Below, one piece after another: positions 49,233 to 57,597 of a stretch of 64,000 nt of DNA (its first letter is position 1; every line of letters starts with the position of its first letter). The DNA is from Yinghuangia seranimata (GTDB lineage Bacteria; Actinomycetota; Actinomycetes; Streptomycetales; Streptomycetaceae): NCBI RefSeq assembly GCF_029953285.1, contig NZ_JASAOI010000048.1, positions 30,470 through 94,469 of the forward strand, in the 5' to 3' direction. The notes below the pieces were generated by a model. The model ran no database searches and was not told the DNA's origin. It worked only from the letters and a program-made list of their open reading frames with translations. Both the position numbers and the translations under genes were made by a program.

Positions 49233-49616
49233 ATGGCCAGTACCGCCAACACCGAAACCGCCCTCAAGGAAGCGATGACGACGATCGAGGGCACCCTCGG
49301 CGTCGCCCTCGTCGACTTCACGAGCGGCATGGCGCTCGGCACGCTCGGCGGGGGCAAGGACCTCGACCTGACCGTCGCGGCGGCCGGGAACACGGACGTG
49401 GTGCGCGCGAAGCTGCGGACCATGGAGATGCTGGGCCTCAAGGACGAGATCGAGGACATCCTGATCACGCTCGGCGGCCAGTACCACCTGATCCGGCTGC
49501 TCAAGGGCCGCGGCAAGACCGGCCTGTTCCTTTATCTGGCGCTCGACAAGCACCGCGCGAACCTCGCGATGGCGCGGCACCAGCTGCGCAAGGTGGAGGA
49601 CAGCCTGGAGGTCTGA
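49233..49616 (+). CDS. Roadblock-like small protein (last of array)
   Basis: 127 residues from the ATG at 49233. IEGTLGVALVDFTSGMALGTLGGG, EDILITLGGQYHLIRLLKG and GLFLYLALDKHRANLAMARHQLRKVEDSL match the 47417 gene in layout, so the first and last genes of the array are paralogues flanking a PATAN protein and a classical roadblock protein. The gaps are short and all four run the same way. The function is probably signalling, inferred from the family. Confidence 0.8.
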   Translation: MASTANTETALKEAMTTIEGTLGVALVDFTSGMALGTLGGGKDLDLTVAAAGNTDVVRAKLRTMEMLGLKDEIEDILITLGGQYHLIRLLKGRGKTGLFLYLALDKHRANLAMARHQLRKVEDSLEV

Positions 49617-49716
49617 CGGTCCGTCGGCGGCGGGGTGGCCGCCGCGCGCACCACCGGGCGGCGTGATCGGGACAGGGGTTGGTTCCGATCGCGCCGCCCG
49701 GTGCTTATATAGGCCC

Positions 49717-50604
49717 ATGACCGACCAGCAAGAGTTCCTGGCCCAGCGTTTCGAGGAGAACCGCGGTCACCTGCGGGCCGTCGCGTACCGCATGCTCGGT
49801 TCGCTGAGCGAGGCCGAGGACGCGGTCCAGGAGGCGTGGTTCCGGCTGGCCCGCACCGACGTGAGCGAGGTGGCCAACCTCGGCGGCTGGCTGACCACCG
49901 TGGTGTCGCGGGTGTGCCTGGACCTGCTGCGGTCGCGGACGTCGCGCCGCGAGGACTCGCTGGACGCGCGCGAGGCGTGGCTGCCCGACCCGGTCGTCGA
50001 GCGCCCCGACGCGGACCCGGAGCGCAGCGCGGTCGAGGTGGACTCGATCGGGCTGGCGATGCTGGTGGTGCTGGACACGCTGCCGCCCGCGGAGCGGCTG
50101 GCGTTCGTCCTGCACGACATGTTCGCGATGCCGTTCGACGAGATCGCGGTGATCGTCGACAAGACCCCGGCGGCGACCCGCCAACTGGCCAGCCGGGCAC
50201 GGAAGAAGGTGCAGGCGGACGCCCCGCCGAAGCCGGATCCGGACCTGGGCCGGCAGCGCAAGGTGGTCGAGGCGTTCCTCGCGGCGGCGCGCGGCGGCGA
50301 CTTCGAGGCGCTGGTGAACGTGCTGGACCCGAGCGTGTCGATGCGGGTCGACAGCGGCGCGGGCGTGCTGCGCCTGATCCGCGGCGCGGCGGACGTCGGC
50401 GCGCAGGCGTTCATGTTCCGCAAGATGGCGCCGATGGGCCGGATCGCGGTCATCAACGGCCAGATGGGCATCTTCGCCCGCCTCGACGGCAAGCCGGTCA
50501 CGGCGATGGCGTTCACGGTCGGCGAGAACGGCAAGGTCCTGGACATCCAGGTCTTCGGCGACATGGAGCGCCTCGCCGCGCTGGACCTGCCGGACTTCGA
50601 CTGA
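49717..50604 (+). CDS. ECF sigma factor, SigJ/ECF41 type
   Basis: 295 residues from the ATG at 49717. Sigma region 2 (FEENRGHLRAVAYRMLGSLSEAEDAVQEAWFRLA) and region 4 (LDTLPPAERLAFVLHDMFAMPFDEIAVIVDKTPAATRQLASRARKKV) are present. They are followed by a SnoaL-like C-terminal extension (RKVVEAFLAAARGGDFEALVNVLDPSVSMRVDSG, AFTVGENGKVLDIQVFGD) that in ECF41 and SigJ factors replaces a separate anti-sigma factor. No COE-type carboxymuconolactone or oxidoreductase partner is adjacent, which is less usual for the group. Confidence 0.9.
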   Translation: MTDQQEFLAQRFEENRGHLRAVAYRMLGSLSEAEDAVQEAWFRLARTDVSEVANLGGWLTTVVSRVCLDLLRSRTSRREDSLDAREAWLPDPVVERPDADPERSAVEVDSIGLAMLVVLDTLPPAERLAFVLHDMFAMPFDEIAVIVDKTPAATRQLASRARKKVQADAPPKPDPDLGRQRKVVEAFLAAARGGDFEALVNVLDPSVSMRVDSGAGVLRLIRGAADVGAQAFMFRKMAPMGRIAVINGQMGIFARLDGKPVTAMAFTVGENGKVLDIQVFGDMERLAALDLPDFD

Positions 50605-50664
50605 CGGGCGGCTCAGCGGGCAGCGAAGCGGGGTGCATCCGATGTCTCCGGAAAGGAGATCGCC

Positions 50665-50934
50665 GTGAGACGCCCCGCTTCGCGGTACATGTATGTCCGG
50701 CGCGAGCCGACGGTCATCGAGTTCTTCGTGCTGCTGGGCCCCGCCGTCGTGTTGACGGTGGTGGGCTGGCTCGTGCTGCTGCTCCTGCTCGCGGTCACCG
50801 GGCCCGGCGGCGCGGCGGTGGTGTGGCTGTGCGGGTTCCTGGCGTTGACGGGGATCGCGCACGCGCTGCCCGAGTTGACCCTGCTGCGCTGGGGCTGGCT
50901 GGTGGCGGGCGCGGCGGCGGCCTTGACCTGGTGA
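50665..50934 (+). CDS. Small two- to three-helix membrane protein
   Basis: 89 residues from GTG 50665, with GGAGA five bases before it. Hydrophobic segments lie at about 18-45 (EFFVLLGPAVVLTVVGWLVLLL), 50-66 (AAVVWLCGFLALTGIAHAL) and 72-88. The N terminus is basic. No known family or function. It runs in the same direction 60 bases after the sigma gene, so it might be cotranscribed with it. Confidence 0.65.
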   Translation: MRRPASRYMYVRREPTVIEFFVLLGPAVVLTVVGWLVLLLLLAVTGPGGAAVVWLCGFLALTGIAHALPELTLLRWGWLVAGAAAALTW

Positions 50935-50972
50935 CGCGCTGACGCACGCCGCCCGTTCGTCGAGGAAGGCGC

Positions 50973-51734
50973 TCAACGCGCCAGACAGGCCCCGCCGTCG
51001 ACGGCGATCGTGGCGCCGGTGATGTACGACGCGGCGTCGGACGCCAGGAACAGGACGGCGTCGGCGACTTCGTGGCGGGTACCGTGCCGGCCGAGCGGGC
51101 TGCGGGTCCCCGTGCCGGTGACGGCGGTGACGCGGCTGTAGCCCTCGGTGCCGGTCATGCCGCCTGGGGCGACGACGTTGACGCGGACCCCGTTCCGGCC
51201 CCACTCGATGGCGCAGGTGCGGGTCAGCGCGTCGACACCCGCCTTCGCCGAGGCGACGTGCGCCTGCATCGCCATACCGGTGTACTGGATCGTCGCGGAT
51301 ATGTTGACGATCGAGCCGCCGTGCTCGCCGAGGTACGCGTCGTACGCGGCACGCGACATGTTGAACGTGCCCAGCAGGTCGATGTCGACGACCGCCTTGA
51401 AGCCGTTGGTGCTGAGCCCGGTGAGCGGCGCGGGGAAGTTGCCCGCCGCGTTGTTGACGACGACGTCGATCCGCCCGAACGCGGCGACGGTCTCCGCCAC
51501 GACGCGCTGCACCTGCTCCATGTCCCTTATGTCGCAAACCCCGTAGCGGGCTTCGATGCCCTGCGCGGCCAACTCCTTGACGGCGGGCCGCAGGTTGTCC
51601 TCCTTGCGGCTGCAGATCGCCACCTTCGCGCCGTGCCGCCCGAGGGTGCGCGCGACTTCGAGCCCGAGCCCGGTCGCTCCGCCGGTGACGATCGCGACCC
51701 GGCCGTCGAGGATGTCATCACGGAAGACGGTCAT
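50973..51734 (-). CDS. SDR family oxidoreductase, 2,4-dienoyl-CoA reductase-like
   Basis: 253 residues from the ATG at 51734 (AAAGG upstream). SDR motifs: VAIVTGGATGLGLEVARTLGRHGAKVAICSR (cofactor loop with the basic residue that favours NADPH), VNNAAGNFPAPLTGLSTNGFKAVVDIDLLGTFN, and ASAKAGVDALTR; the catalytic Tyr of YxxxK is replaced by a Ser/Ala in this stretch. The VNNAAGNFPAP block and the absent Tyr are features of peroxisomal-type 2,4-dienoyl-CoA reductases (DECR2/FadH-like). It probably reduces unsaturated acyl-CoA thioesters. Confidence 0.88.
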   Translation of the reverse strand: MTVFRDDILDGRVAIVTGGATGLGLEVARTLGRHGAKVAICSRKEDNLRPAVKELAAQGIEARYGVCDIRDMEQVQRVVAETVAAFGRIDVVVNNAAGNFPAPLTGLSTNGFKAVVDIDLLGTFNMSRAAYDAYLGEHGGSIVNISATIQYTGMAMQAHVASAKAGVDALTRTCAIEWGRNGVRVNVVAPGGMTGTEGYSRVTAVTGTGTRSPLGRHGTRHEVADAVLFLASDAASYITGATIAVDGGACLAR

Positions 51735-51779
51735 CGAGCACCTTTCGCCGGCGGATCCGCACGCGCGTCCGGCTTCACG

Positions 51780-52118
51780 TTACTGGTGCCACACCACCGC
51801 CAGGGTCTTGGACACCGCGAACGTGACGGCGAACACCGTCGCCTGGGTGACGTACCCCGCGGCGGCGAACGCCGCTACGCCGATGCCGAACCAGCCCAGT
51901 TCGAACGCGACGCGGACCGCCCCGTGCACCTTGTAGGTCGCGTCCGGCGCGCCGAACAGCGCCCACAGCACGATCAGTACGGCCGGCCCGCCGAGCCCGG
52001 CCAGCAGCCGTGCGCCGAGCCCGTCGCGGGTGGTGAACCCCCACGTCCCGACGCCGGCCAGCGCCGCCAGTTCGAGCAGGAAGACCACCGCGAGGTTGGC
52101 GCCCTTGACCACGATCAT
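51780..52118 (-). CDS. DUF2568/YrdB-like membrane protein
   Basis: 112 residues from the ATG at 52118 (GGGGAG upstream). Four hydrophobic helices: NLAVVFLLELAALAGVGTWGF, LAGLGGPAVLIVLWALFGAP, VAFELGWFGIGVAAFAAAG and VFAVTFAVSKTLAVVW. This is the pattern of YrdB-like proteins, whose function is unknown. It diverges from a MarR gene, which probably regulates it. Confidence 0.75.
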   Translation of the reverse strand: MIVVKGANLAVVFLLELAALAGVGTWGFTTRDGLGARLLAGLGGPAVLIVLWALFGAPDATYKVHGAVRVAFELGWFGIGVAAFAAAGYVTQATVFAVTFAVSKTLAVVWHQ

Positions 52119-52158
52119 CGTCCGACTCCCCGATCCGTCGATTCGAAAACGATTCATG

Positions 52159-52177
52159 CTCTGAATGATTCTCAGAG
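52159..52177. promoter_or_regulatory. CTCTGA-N7-TCAGAG inverted repeat, probable MarR operator
   Basis: It lies in the 65-base divergent gap between the YrdB-like and MarR genes, close to the marR start at 52184. A second overlapping repeat, ATTCA-N5-TGAAT (52152-52166), touches its left arm. Confidence 0.55.
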
Positions 52178-52183
52178 GTTATT

Positions 52184-52657
52184 ATGATCGGCATGAAGGA
52201 TGTCAAGGGGGCCGACTCCCCCGACCTGACCGCGACGGCGACGTTCCGGCTCGGCACCGTCGGCGCGTACGTCACCGACGCCTACACCGCCCGCATCGAC
52301 GCACTCGGGTTCGGGCTCCGGCCCAAGCACGTCGGCCTGATGACGGTGCTCGCCGCCGAGGGACCGGGCCGCTCGCAGCAGGACCTCGCGCGCGGCCTCG
52401 GCGTCGCCCCGAGCCTGGTCGTCGCCCTGGCCGACCATCTGGAGGGCCTCGGCGCGGTGCGCCGCGAGCGCGACCCGGCCGACCGGCGCCGCCAGTTGCT
52501 CACCCTCACCGACGAAGGCCGGGCACTGCTCGCGCGCTGCGCGGCGATCGGGCACGAACTCGACGAGGAGCTGCTCGACGGCGTCCCCCGGGCCGACCGC
52601 GAGCGGCTCCACGCCGTACTCGCCGCACTGGCCGGGCGGTTCGGCCTGCCCGGCTGA
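52184..52657 (+). CDS. MarR family transcriptional regulator
   Basis: 157 residues from the ATG at 52184; the ATG at 52193 is equally possible. The core is standard: LRPKHVGLMTVLAAEGPGRSQQDLARGLGVAPSLVVALADHLEGLGAVRRERDPADRRRQLLTLTDEGRALL. It probably represses the divergent membrane gene and itself through the inverted repeat at 52159. Confidence 0.88.
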   Translation: MIGMKDVKGADSPDLTATATFRLGTVGAYVTDAYTARIDALGFGLRPKHVGLMTVLAAEGPGRSQQDLARGLGVAPSLVVALADHLEGLGAVRRERDPADRRRQLLTLTDEGRALLARCAAIGHELDEELLDGVPRADRERLHAVLAALAGRFGLPG

Positions 52658-52838
52658 CCCAGACAGGACGCCGCAAAGCCCCCTCCGGCTCCCGCGGGAA
52701 ATGTCGTGTGCGTCACAGGGTTTGCGAGCAACGTCCGATCCGCCTCGCTACGTCATCCGGGTGCCGACCACCACGAGGTGGGCGGTTCGCACGAACCCCG
52801 GGTGAACCCGGGTGAACCCACGCACCCCGGAGGGACCC

Positions 52839-54068
52839 ATGCGGCGGACGACGGTGACGGTGCTGGCGGCACTGGCGGTGTTCTCCGCCGCGTGCACCGG
52901 CGGCGGCGGCGGAAAGAGCGACGACGGCAAGGCGCGCCCGGCCGACGGCTCCGTCGTGTCCGGCGCGCCCGTCGGCGCGCCCGCCTCCCCCGGCTCCCCG
53001 GCGGCTCCCGCCGCGGCCCTCACGGTCACGCCCGCCGACGGCGCGAAGCTCACGCTGGGGCAGCCCGTCACGGTGGCCGTCACCGGCGGCCGGATCGGCG
53101 GCGTCACGGTCACCGCGGACGACGGCTCGGCGGTCCCCGGAGAGACCGCGCAGGACGGCTCGCAGTGGCACAGCACCGCCGCGTTGCACGTCGGCACGAC
53201 CTACAGCGTCGTCGCCACCGCCACCAACGCCACCGGCCAGGAGACCCGCCAGACCTCGAAGTTCAGCACGCCCGCCGCCGACAAGAAGCTCACCTGGCAG
53301 GTCAACGTGAGCAACGGCCACCAGTACGGCGTCGGCATGCCGATATCCGTCACCTTCGACCAGCCGGTCACCGACCGCGCCGCCGTCGAGCGCGCGCTGA
53401 CCGTCACCACCGAGCCCAAGGTCGAGGGCTCGTGGAGCTGGGTCAAGGACCGGAACCTGAACGACGGCCAGCGCATCGACTTCCGCCCGCGCGACTACTG
53501 GCAGCCCGGCACCAAGGTCACCGTGAAGGCGGCGCTCAACGGCGTCCCGACCGGCGGCGGCCGGTTCGGGGCCCGCGACGCGGAGGTCTCCTTCACCATC
53601 GCGCGGCACCTGGTCGCGACCGTCGACCTCAAGACCCACGAGATGACCGTCGACGACGGCAAGACGCCGGTCAAGATCCCCGTCACCGGCGGCGCCCCGG
53701 CGACCCCGACCTGGGGCGGAACGATGGTCGTGATGGACAAGGACCCGCACCTGCTCATGGACTCCCGCACGGTCGGCTTCGCGGACGCGTACCACGACTA
53801 CTACGACTGGGCGGTCCACCTGACCACGTCGGGCACCTACCTCCACGAGAACCACCGCGCCGACACCGAGGCCGGCCACAACAACGTCACGCACGGCTGC
53901 GTGGGCCTGGCGACGGACGGCACCGCCCAGAGCTTCTACAACCGCGTCATCCCGGGCGACGTGGTCATCGTCAAGAACACGACGGAGAAGACGGTGGCCA
54001 CCGGCAACGGCTACGGCGACTGGAACCCCGACTGGACGGCCTGGCAGGCCGGCAGCGCCCTCAAGTAG
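52839..54068 (+). CDS. Lipoprotein L,D-transpeptidase
   Basis: 409 residues; the ATG at 52839 follows GGAGGG. A lipoprotein signal ends at about Cys20 (VFSAACTGG). Two Ig-like domains (about 55-130 and 135-245) precede the YkuD catalytic domain (about 255-390). Its signature reads HENHRADTEAGHNNVTHGCVGLATDGTAQ, where the Cys of HGC forms the acyl-enzyme. This is the organisation of mycobacterial LdtA/LdtB-type enzymes. It makes 3-3 crosslinks in peptidoglycan outside the membrane. A copy of the dispersed repeat follows the stop. Confidence 0.93.
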   Translation: MRRTTVTVLAALAVFSAACTGGGGGKSDDGKARPADGSVVSGAPVGAPASPGSPAAPAAALTVTPADGAKLTLGQPVTVAVTGGRIGGVTVTADDGSAVPGETAQDGSQWHSTAALHVGTTYSVVATATNATGQETRQTSKFSTPAADKKLTWQVNVSNGHQYGVGMPISVTFDQPVTDRAAVERALTVTTEPKVEGSWSWVKDRNLNDGQRIDFRPRDYWQPGTKVTVKAALNGVPTGGGRFGARDAEVSFTIARHLVATVDLKTHEMTVDDGKTPVKIPVTGGAPATPTWGGTMVVMDKDPHLLMDSRTVGFADAYHDYYDWAVHLTTSGTYLHENHRADTEAGHNNVTHGCVGLATDGTAQSFYNRVIPGDVVIVKNTTEKTVATGNGYGDWNPDWTAWQAGSALK

Positions 54069-54075
54069 CACGCCC

Positions 54076-54148
54076 CCGCCGAGTGGCAAAAGAGGGGTGG
54101 GAGCGAAGCGACCTCGAATATGGGCGGTGGGGGGCGACGGGTGGGCGG
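54076..54148 (+). repeat. Dispersed repeat, copy 2 (intergenic)
   Basis: 73 bases that match the reverse complement of 6598-6668 very closely. It lies eight bases after the L,D-transpeptidase stop. Just after it, CGCGCCAGGGTG is repeated at 54149-54160 and 54166-54177. Confidence 0.8.
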
Positions 54149-54209
54149 CGCGCCAGGGTGGGCCGCGCGCCAGGGTGCGCGGCCTCACCGGGGGCGGGAA
54201 GATCGGGGC

Positions 54210-54872
54210 ATGACCAACACGATCCGACTCGCGCAGCAGCCCGACGCCGACGCGCTGCTGGCGCGCAGCCCGCTGGCCGCGCTGGTCGGCATGCTGCTCG
54301 ACCAGCAGATCCCCATGGAATGGGCGTTCACCGGCCCGTACACGCTGGCGACCCGCATGGGCGGCGACGACCTGGACGCGCACGACATCGCGGCCTACGA
54401 CCCCGAGGCGTTCGCGGCGCTGTTCTCCGACAAGCCCGCGATCCACCGCTACCCGGGCTCGATGGCCAAGCGCGTCCAGCAGCTGTGCCAGTACCTCGTC
54501 GAGCACTACGACGGCGACGCCCAGGCCGTGTGGAAGGACGCCACGACCGGCGACGTGCTCTTCCAACGGCTGCACGACCTGCCCGGCTACGGCGAGCAGA
54601 AGGCCAAGATCTTCACCGCGCTCCTGGGCAAGCAGTACGGCGTCCGCCCCAAGGGCTGGCGCGAGGCCGCCGGCGCGTACGGCGCGGACGGCTCGTGCAT
54701 GTCGGTCGCCGACATCACCGGCCCCGACTCGCTGCAGAAGGTCCGCGCCCACAAGCAGGAGATGAAGGCCGCCGCGAAGGCCGAGAAGGCGGCCAAGCCG
54801 GCCGCCGCGAAGAAGACCGCGACCAAGACGGCGACCGCGAAGAAGGCGGCCGAGAAGACCGCGAAGAAGTAG
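54210..54872 (+). CDS. HhH-GPD family base-excision repair protein with histone-like Lys/Ala tail
   Basis: 220 residues from the ATG at 54210. Signs of the HhH-GPD fold: LLARSPLAALVGMLLDQQIPMEWAFTGPYTL, then the helix-hairpin-helix LHDLPGYGEQKAKIFTALLGKQ. The usual catalytic Asp of the GPD is not obvious, as in the actinobacterial subfamily of 'HhH-GPD-type base excision DNA repair family proteins'. Residues about 178-220 are Lys/Ala-rich repeats (KAEKAAKPAAAKKTATK), like histone H1 tails, and probably bind DNA. A strong terminator follows. Confidence 0.85.
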   Translation: MTNTIRLAQQPDADALLARSPLAALVGMLLDQQIPMEWAFTGPYTLATRMGGDDLDAHDIAAYDPEAFAALFSDKPAIHRYPGSMAKRVQQLCQYLVEHYDGDAQAVWKDATTGDVLFQRLHDLPGYGEQKAKIFTALLGKQYGVRPKGWREAAGAYGADGSCMSVADITGPDSLQKVRAHKQEMKAAAKAEKAAKPAAAKKTATKTATAKKAAEKTAKK

Positions 54873-54895
54873 CCCGCCGCGAAACGACGACCGCA

Positions 54896-54931
54896 GGGGC
54901 CCGTACGGTGCGACACCGTACGGGCCCTTTT
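54896..54931 (+). terminator. Strong rho-independent terminator
   Basis: GGGCCCGTACGGTG pairs perfectly with CACCGTACGGGCCC around a CGA loop, followed by TTTT. It ends the HhH gene. Confidence 0.92.
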
Positions 54932-55036
54932 GCGCGGCCGGCGACTTTTCGCGGCCCCGACGACGCAGCGTTTTCCCGTCCCCATCCCGACTGATGAGTG
55001 CCCTGTTGTTGACGGATCGGGAGAACCGGGACCCGG

Positions 55037-55543
55037 ATGAAGCGAGACCACGACCGCGCGTTCGACGACTTCGTCGTCGCCCGCGGCGCCGCGCTGCGCC
55101 GCACCGCGTACCTGTTGTGCGGCGACTGGCACCACGCCGAGGACCTCGTCCAGCACACGATGACGCAGGTCTATTCGCGGTGGCACCGAGTGCGTGATCC
55201 GAGCGCCATGAACGCCTACGCGCGGAAGATTCTCGTCCGCGCCTACGTGGACACCACGCGCAAGCGCTCGAGCACCGAGACGGCGACCGGGGCGCTGCCG
55301 GACGTCGAGGCAACGGCCGCCGGCGACCCCGACACCCGGGTCGCGTTGATGGCCGCACTCGACCGCATGACACCCGCGTACCGCGCGGTGCTGGTGCTGC
55401 GCTTCTGGGAGGACCAGAGCATCGAGCAGACCGCGGCGCTGCTGAACAAGAACGCCGGCTCCGTGCGGTCGGCGACCACCCGCGGGCTCGAGCAGCTACG
55501 CGCCATCCTCGGCGACCAGCTCGCCGACCTCACCCACGCCTAA
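55037..55543 (+). CDS. SigE-family ECF RNA polymerase sigma factor
   Basis: 168 residues, normal for this group. Region 2 (FDDFVVARGAALRRTAYLLCGDWHHAEDLVQHTMTQVYSRWHRV) and region 4 (LDRMTPAYRAVLVLRFWEDQSIEQTAALLNKNAGSVRSATTRGLEQLRAIL) are intact. The LLCGDWHHAEDLVQ block is typical of the large streptomycete SigE family. It is 70 bases upstream of a membrane protein that is probably its antagonist or target. Confidence 0.93.
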   Translation: MKRDHDRAFDDFVVARGAALRRTAYLLCGDWHHAEDLVQHTMTQVYSRWHRVRDPSAMNAYARKILVRAYVDTTRKRSSTETATGALPDVEATAAGDPDTRVALMAALDRMTPAYRAVLVLRFWEDQSIEQTAALLNKNAGSVRSATTRGLEQLRAILGDQLADLTHA

Positions 55544-55613
55544 GCGGTTCCTCCACGCCGGCTGTCCCAGCCCGCGCTCACCGCCTGCGTCCCACCTTCC
55601 TATGGAGAATCCT

Positions 55614-56444
55614 GTGATCACCGACGACGGCATGCACGACCTCTTCTCCCAGGCACTCCCCGGCGACGAACCCGACCTGCGCGACTTCCGCCCCGCCGCC
55701 CGCGCCGACGGCGCCCGGCTGCGGCGGCGCCGCCGGATCCGCGTCGGCGCGGCCGCGCTCGCCTTCAGCGCGGTCCTCGCCGGCACCGTCGCCGCCACCA
55801 CGTGGCCCGAGCACACCGCCACCGGCCCGACCGCCACCGGCCCGGCGGCGAGCCAGGCCGCGACCACGCCTCGGCAACAGCTTCTCGACGCGCTGACCGC
55901 GGACCCGGTCCTCCGCGGCGCGACCGTCACCGACGGGCCACGCAGCGACGCGGTCTACTTCGAGGTGGCCCAGGCCGACGGCGCCAAGTGGGAGCTCCAG
56001 GTCGTCCCGGATCCCTACCTGTCCGGCGGAGTCCCTGGCCGGTCGTGCGGTGTCCCGTCAACCAACGAATGCTCCTGGGTGCCCCTCCCCGACGGCAGCC
56101 GCGCCGCCACGGGCGCGCTCTCCATGGGCGGTGTCCCGAACCCGGAGGGATTGCGTCACACCTGGCTGACGCTCGAGACCCCCGACGGGCGGGTCGTCCA
56201 CGTCATCAGCACGAAGCTGGCGCTGCCCAACGGCGGCTACGCCACCGGCACCCCGCTCCCCGAGGATCAGCTGCTCGCGCTGGCCAAGAACGCCCGGGTC
56301 CTGGCCGCGATCCGGGCGCTCCCGAGCAAGTCCGCCAGCGAGGAGCCGCCCCCCGGGACCCCCGTGGCGTGCAAGACCGCCACGAGGACCGCGCCGATCG
56401 ATCCGAACTCGGGCCTCGTGAGCTGCGACTTCCCCGCGAAGTAG
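55614..56444 (+). CDS. Single-pass membrane protein partnered with the SigE-family sigma factor
   Basis: 276 residues from GTG 55614, five bases after GGAGA; an ATG at 55602 lacks an RBS. The cytoplasmic N terminus (about 1-44, DLFSQALPGDEPDLRDFRPAARADGARLRRRRRIR) leads to one membrane helix (about 46-63, VGAAALAFSAVLAGTVAA). The extracytoplasmic remainder contains four Cys. Such genes follow SigE-family sigma genes in many actinobacteria and are thought to be anti-sigma-like, but no zinc anti-sigma motif is seen, so the role is inferred from position. Confidence 0.75.
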   Translation: MITDDGMHDLFSQALPGDEPDLRDFRPAARADGARLRRRRRIRVGAAALAFSAVLAGTVAATTWPEHTATGPTATGPAASQAATTPRQQLLDALTADPVLRGATVTDGPRSDAVYFEVAQADGAKWELQVVPDPYLSGGVPGRSCGVPSTNECSWVPLPDGSRAATGALSMGGVPNPEGLRHTWLTLETPDGRVVHVISTKLALPNGGYATGTPLPEDQLLALAKNARVLAAIRALPSKSASEEPPPGTPVACKTATRTAPIDPNSGLVSCDFPAK

Positions 56445-56469
56445 GCTCCAGGCGCGCATACGCGCCAAC

Positions 56470-56511
56470 GCCGAAGGGCCGGTGCGGATTGCTCCTTACC
56501 GGCCCTTCGGC
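56470..56511. terminator. Perfect 14-bp hairpin between convergent genes
   Basis: GCCGAAGGGCCGGT pairs with ACCGGCCCTTCGGC around a 14-base loop, between the membrane protein (ends 56444) and the leftward ipdC (ends 56524). Confidence 0.8.
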
Positions 56512-56523
56512 TTGCCTCGGCGG

Positions 56524-57597
56524 TCAGCCCTCGAGTCCGCGGAGGATCTCGCTCGCCTGGACGGTGATCCGGTCGATCAGTTCCTGGCAGCTGGGGAGGT
56601 CGTCGATGACGCCGACGACCTGGCCGGACGCCATGACGCCCAGGTCCGGGCGGCCGTCGACCATCGCGGCCTTGAGCAGCATCGGGGTGTTGGCCGCCAT
56701 GAGCACCTGGGGCCAGCTGAGGCCCTGGGACTTCTTCATGGCGAGGCCCTCGCGGACCATGTCCTTGATCGGGGTGCCCGACAGCTTCTGGAAGCGCAGC
56801 GCGTTGGAAACCGCCCGGGGGTAGCGGGCGACCGTCGAGCGCTGCTCGAGCTTCTTGACGAAGTCGGTGGCGAGCACGCGGTGCGGGACGCCGTCGACCT
56901 CCTTGGACACCACGGTGCCGTTGACGTCGGTCGCCAGGTACACCTCCTTGACCGCCAGGCCCACCGGGCTGTCGGAGGTCAGCAGGAAGCGGGTGCCCAT
57001 GGCGATGGCGTCGGCGCCGTACGCGAGCGCCGCGACCAGGCCGCGGCCGTCGAAGAAGCCGCCGGCCGCGATGACCGTGACGTCGGTGTCCTTGAGGACG
57101 TCGGTGACCTGCGGCAGGAGCAGCGTGGTCGGGATCGAGCCGGTGTGCCCGCCGCCCTCGCCGCCCTGCACGATCACGCCGTCGACGCCCCACTCGGCGA
57201 CCTTCTGCGCGTGCCGCTTGGCGCCGATCGACGGGACGACCAGCATGCCGAGGTCGTGCGCGCGCTTGATCAGGTCCTTCTTGGGGGCCTGCGCGAACGA
57301 CGCGACCTTGATGCCCTCGCGGCCCATCAGCTCGATGCGGTCGGCGGCGTCGGGCGCGTCCGCGCGCAGGTTGACCGCGAACGGCTTGTCCGTGGCCTTC
57401 TTGACCTGCGCGATGGCGGCGACCAGCTCGTCGTACGACATGGTCGCCGACGCGAGGATGCCCAGGCCGCCCGCCTCGGCGGTGGCCGCGACCAGCGGCG
57501 GGTACGACACGTAGCCCATGCCGGTCTGCACGATCGGGTAACGGACCCCGAACTTCTCGGTGAAGCCGGTCTTCAGCGCCGGGTGCAGGGCCGTCAT
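56524..57597 (-). CDS. ipdC: IpdC-like flavin oxidoreductase (nitronate monooxygenase family) of steroid ring C/D catabolism
   Basis: 357 residues from the ATG at 57597, which overlaps the ipdB stop (ATGA). The 2-nitropropane-dioxygenase-like TIM barrel is plain: GVRYPIVQTGMGYVSYPPLVAATAEAGGLGILASA, GVDGVIVQGGEGGGHTGSIPTTLLLPQV, VIAAGGFFDGRGLVAALAYGADAIAMGTRFLLT. Annotation pipelines would call it nitronate monooxygenase, but the location after ipdA-ipdB matches the known steroid operon, where IpdC reduces a ring C/D CoA intermediate. The barrel would bind FMN. It ends the leftward operon. Confidence 0.88.
   Translation of the reverse strand: MTALHPALKTGFTEKFGVRYPIVQTGMGYVSYPPLVAATAEAGGLGILASATMSYDELVAAIAQVKKATDKPFAVNLRADAPDAADRIELMGREGIKVASFAQAPKKDLIKRAHDLGMLVVPSIGAKRHAQKVAEWGVDGVIVQGGEGGGHTGSIPTTLLLPQVTDVLKDTDVTVIAAGGFFDGRGLVAALAYGADAIAMGTRFLLTSDSPVGLAVKEVYLATDVNGTVVSKEVDGVPHRVLATDFVKKLEQRSTVARYPRAVSNALRFQKLSGTPIKDMVREGLAMKKSQGLSWPQVLMAANTPMLLKAAMVDGRPDLGVMASGQVVGVIDDLPSCQELIDRITVQASEILRGLEG

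Noticed and set aside
49610..49630. CTGACGGTCCGTCGG, a one-mismatch copy of the operator
   Set aside because: It includes the stop codon of the roadblock-like gene and the downstream sigma gene has no lipid link, so it is probably chance.
56524..57597. Nitronate monooxygenase as the function
   Set aside because: The fold is shared, but the gene is coupled to ipdA and ipdB, so the steroid role of IpdC is preferred.
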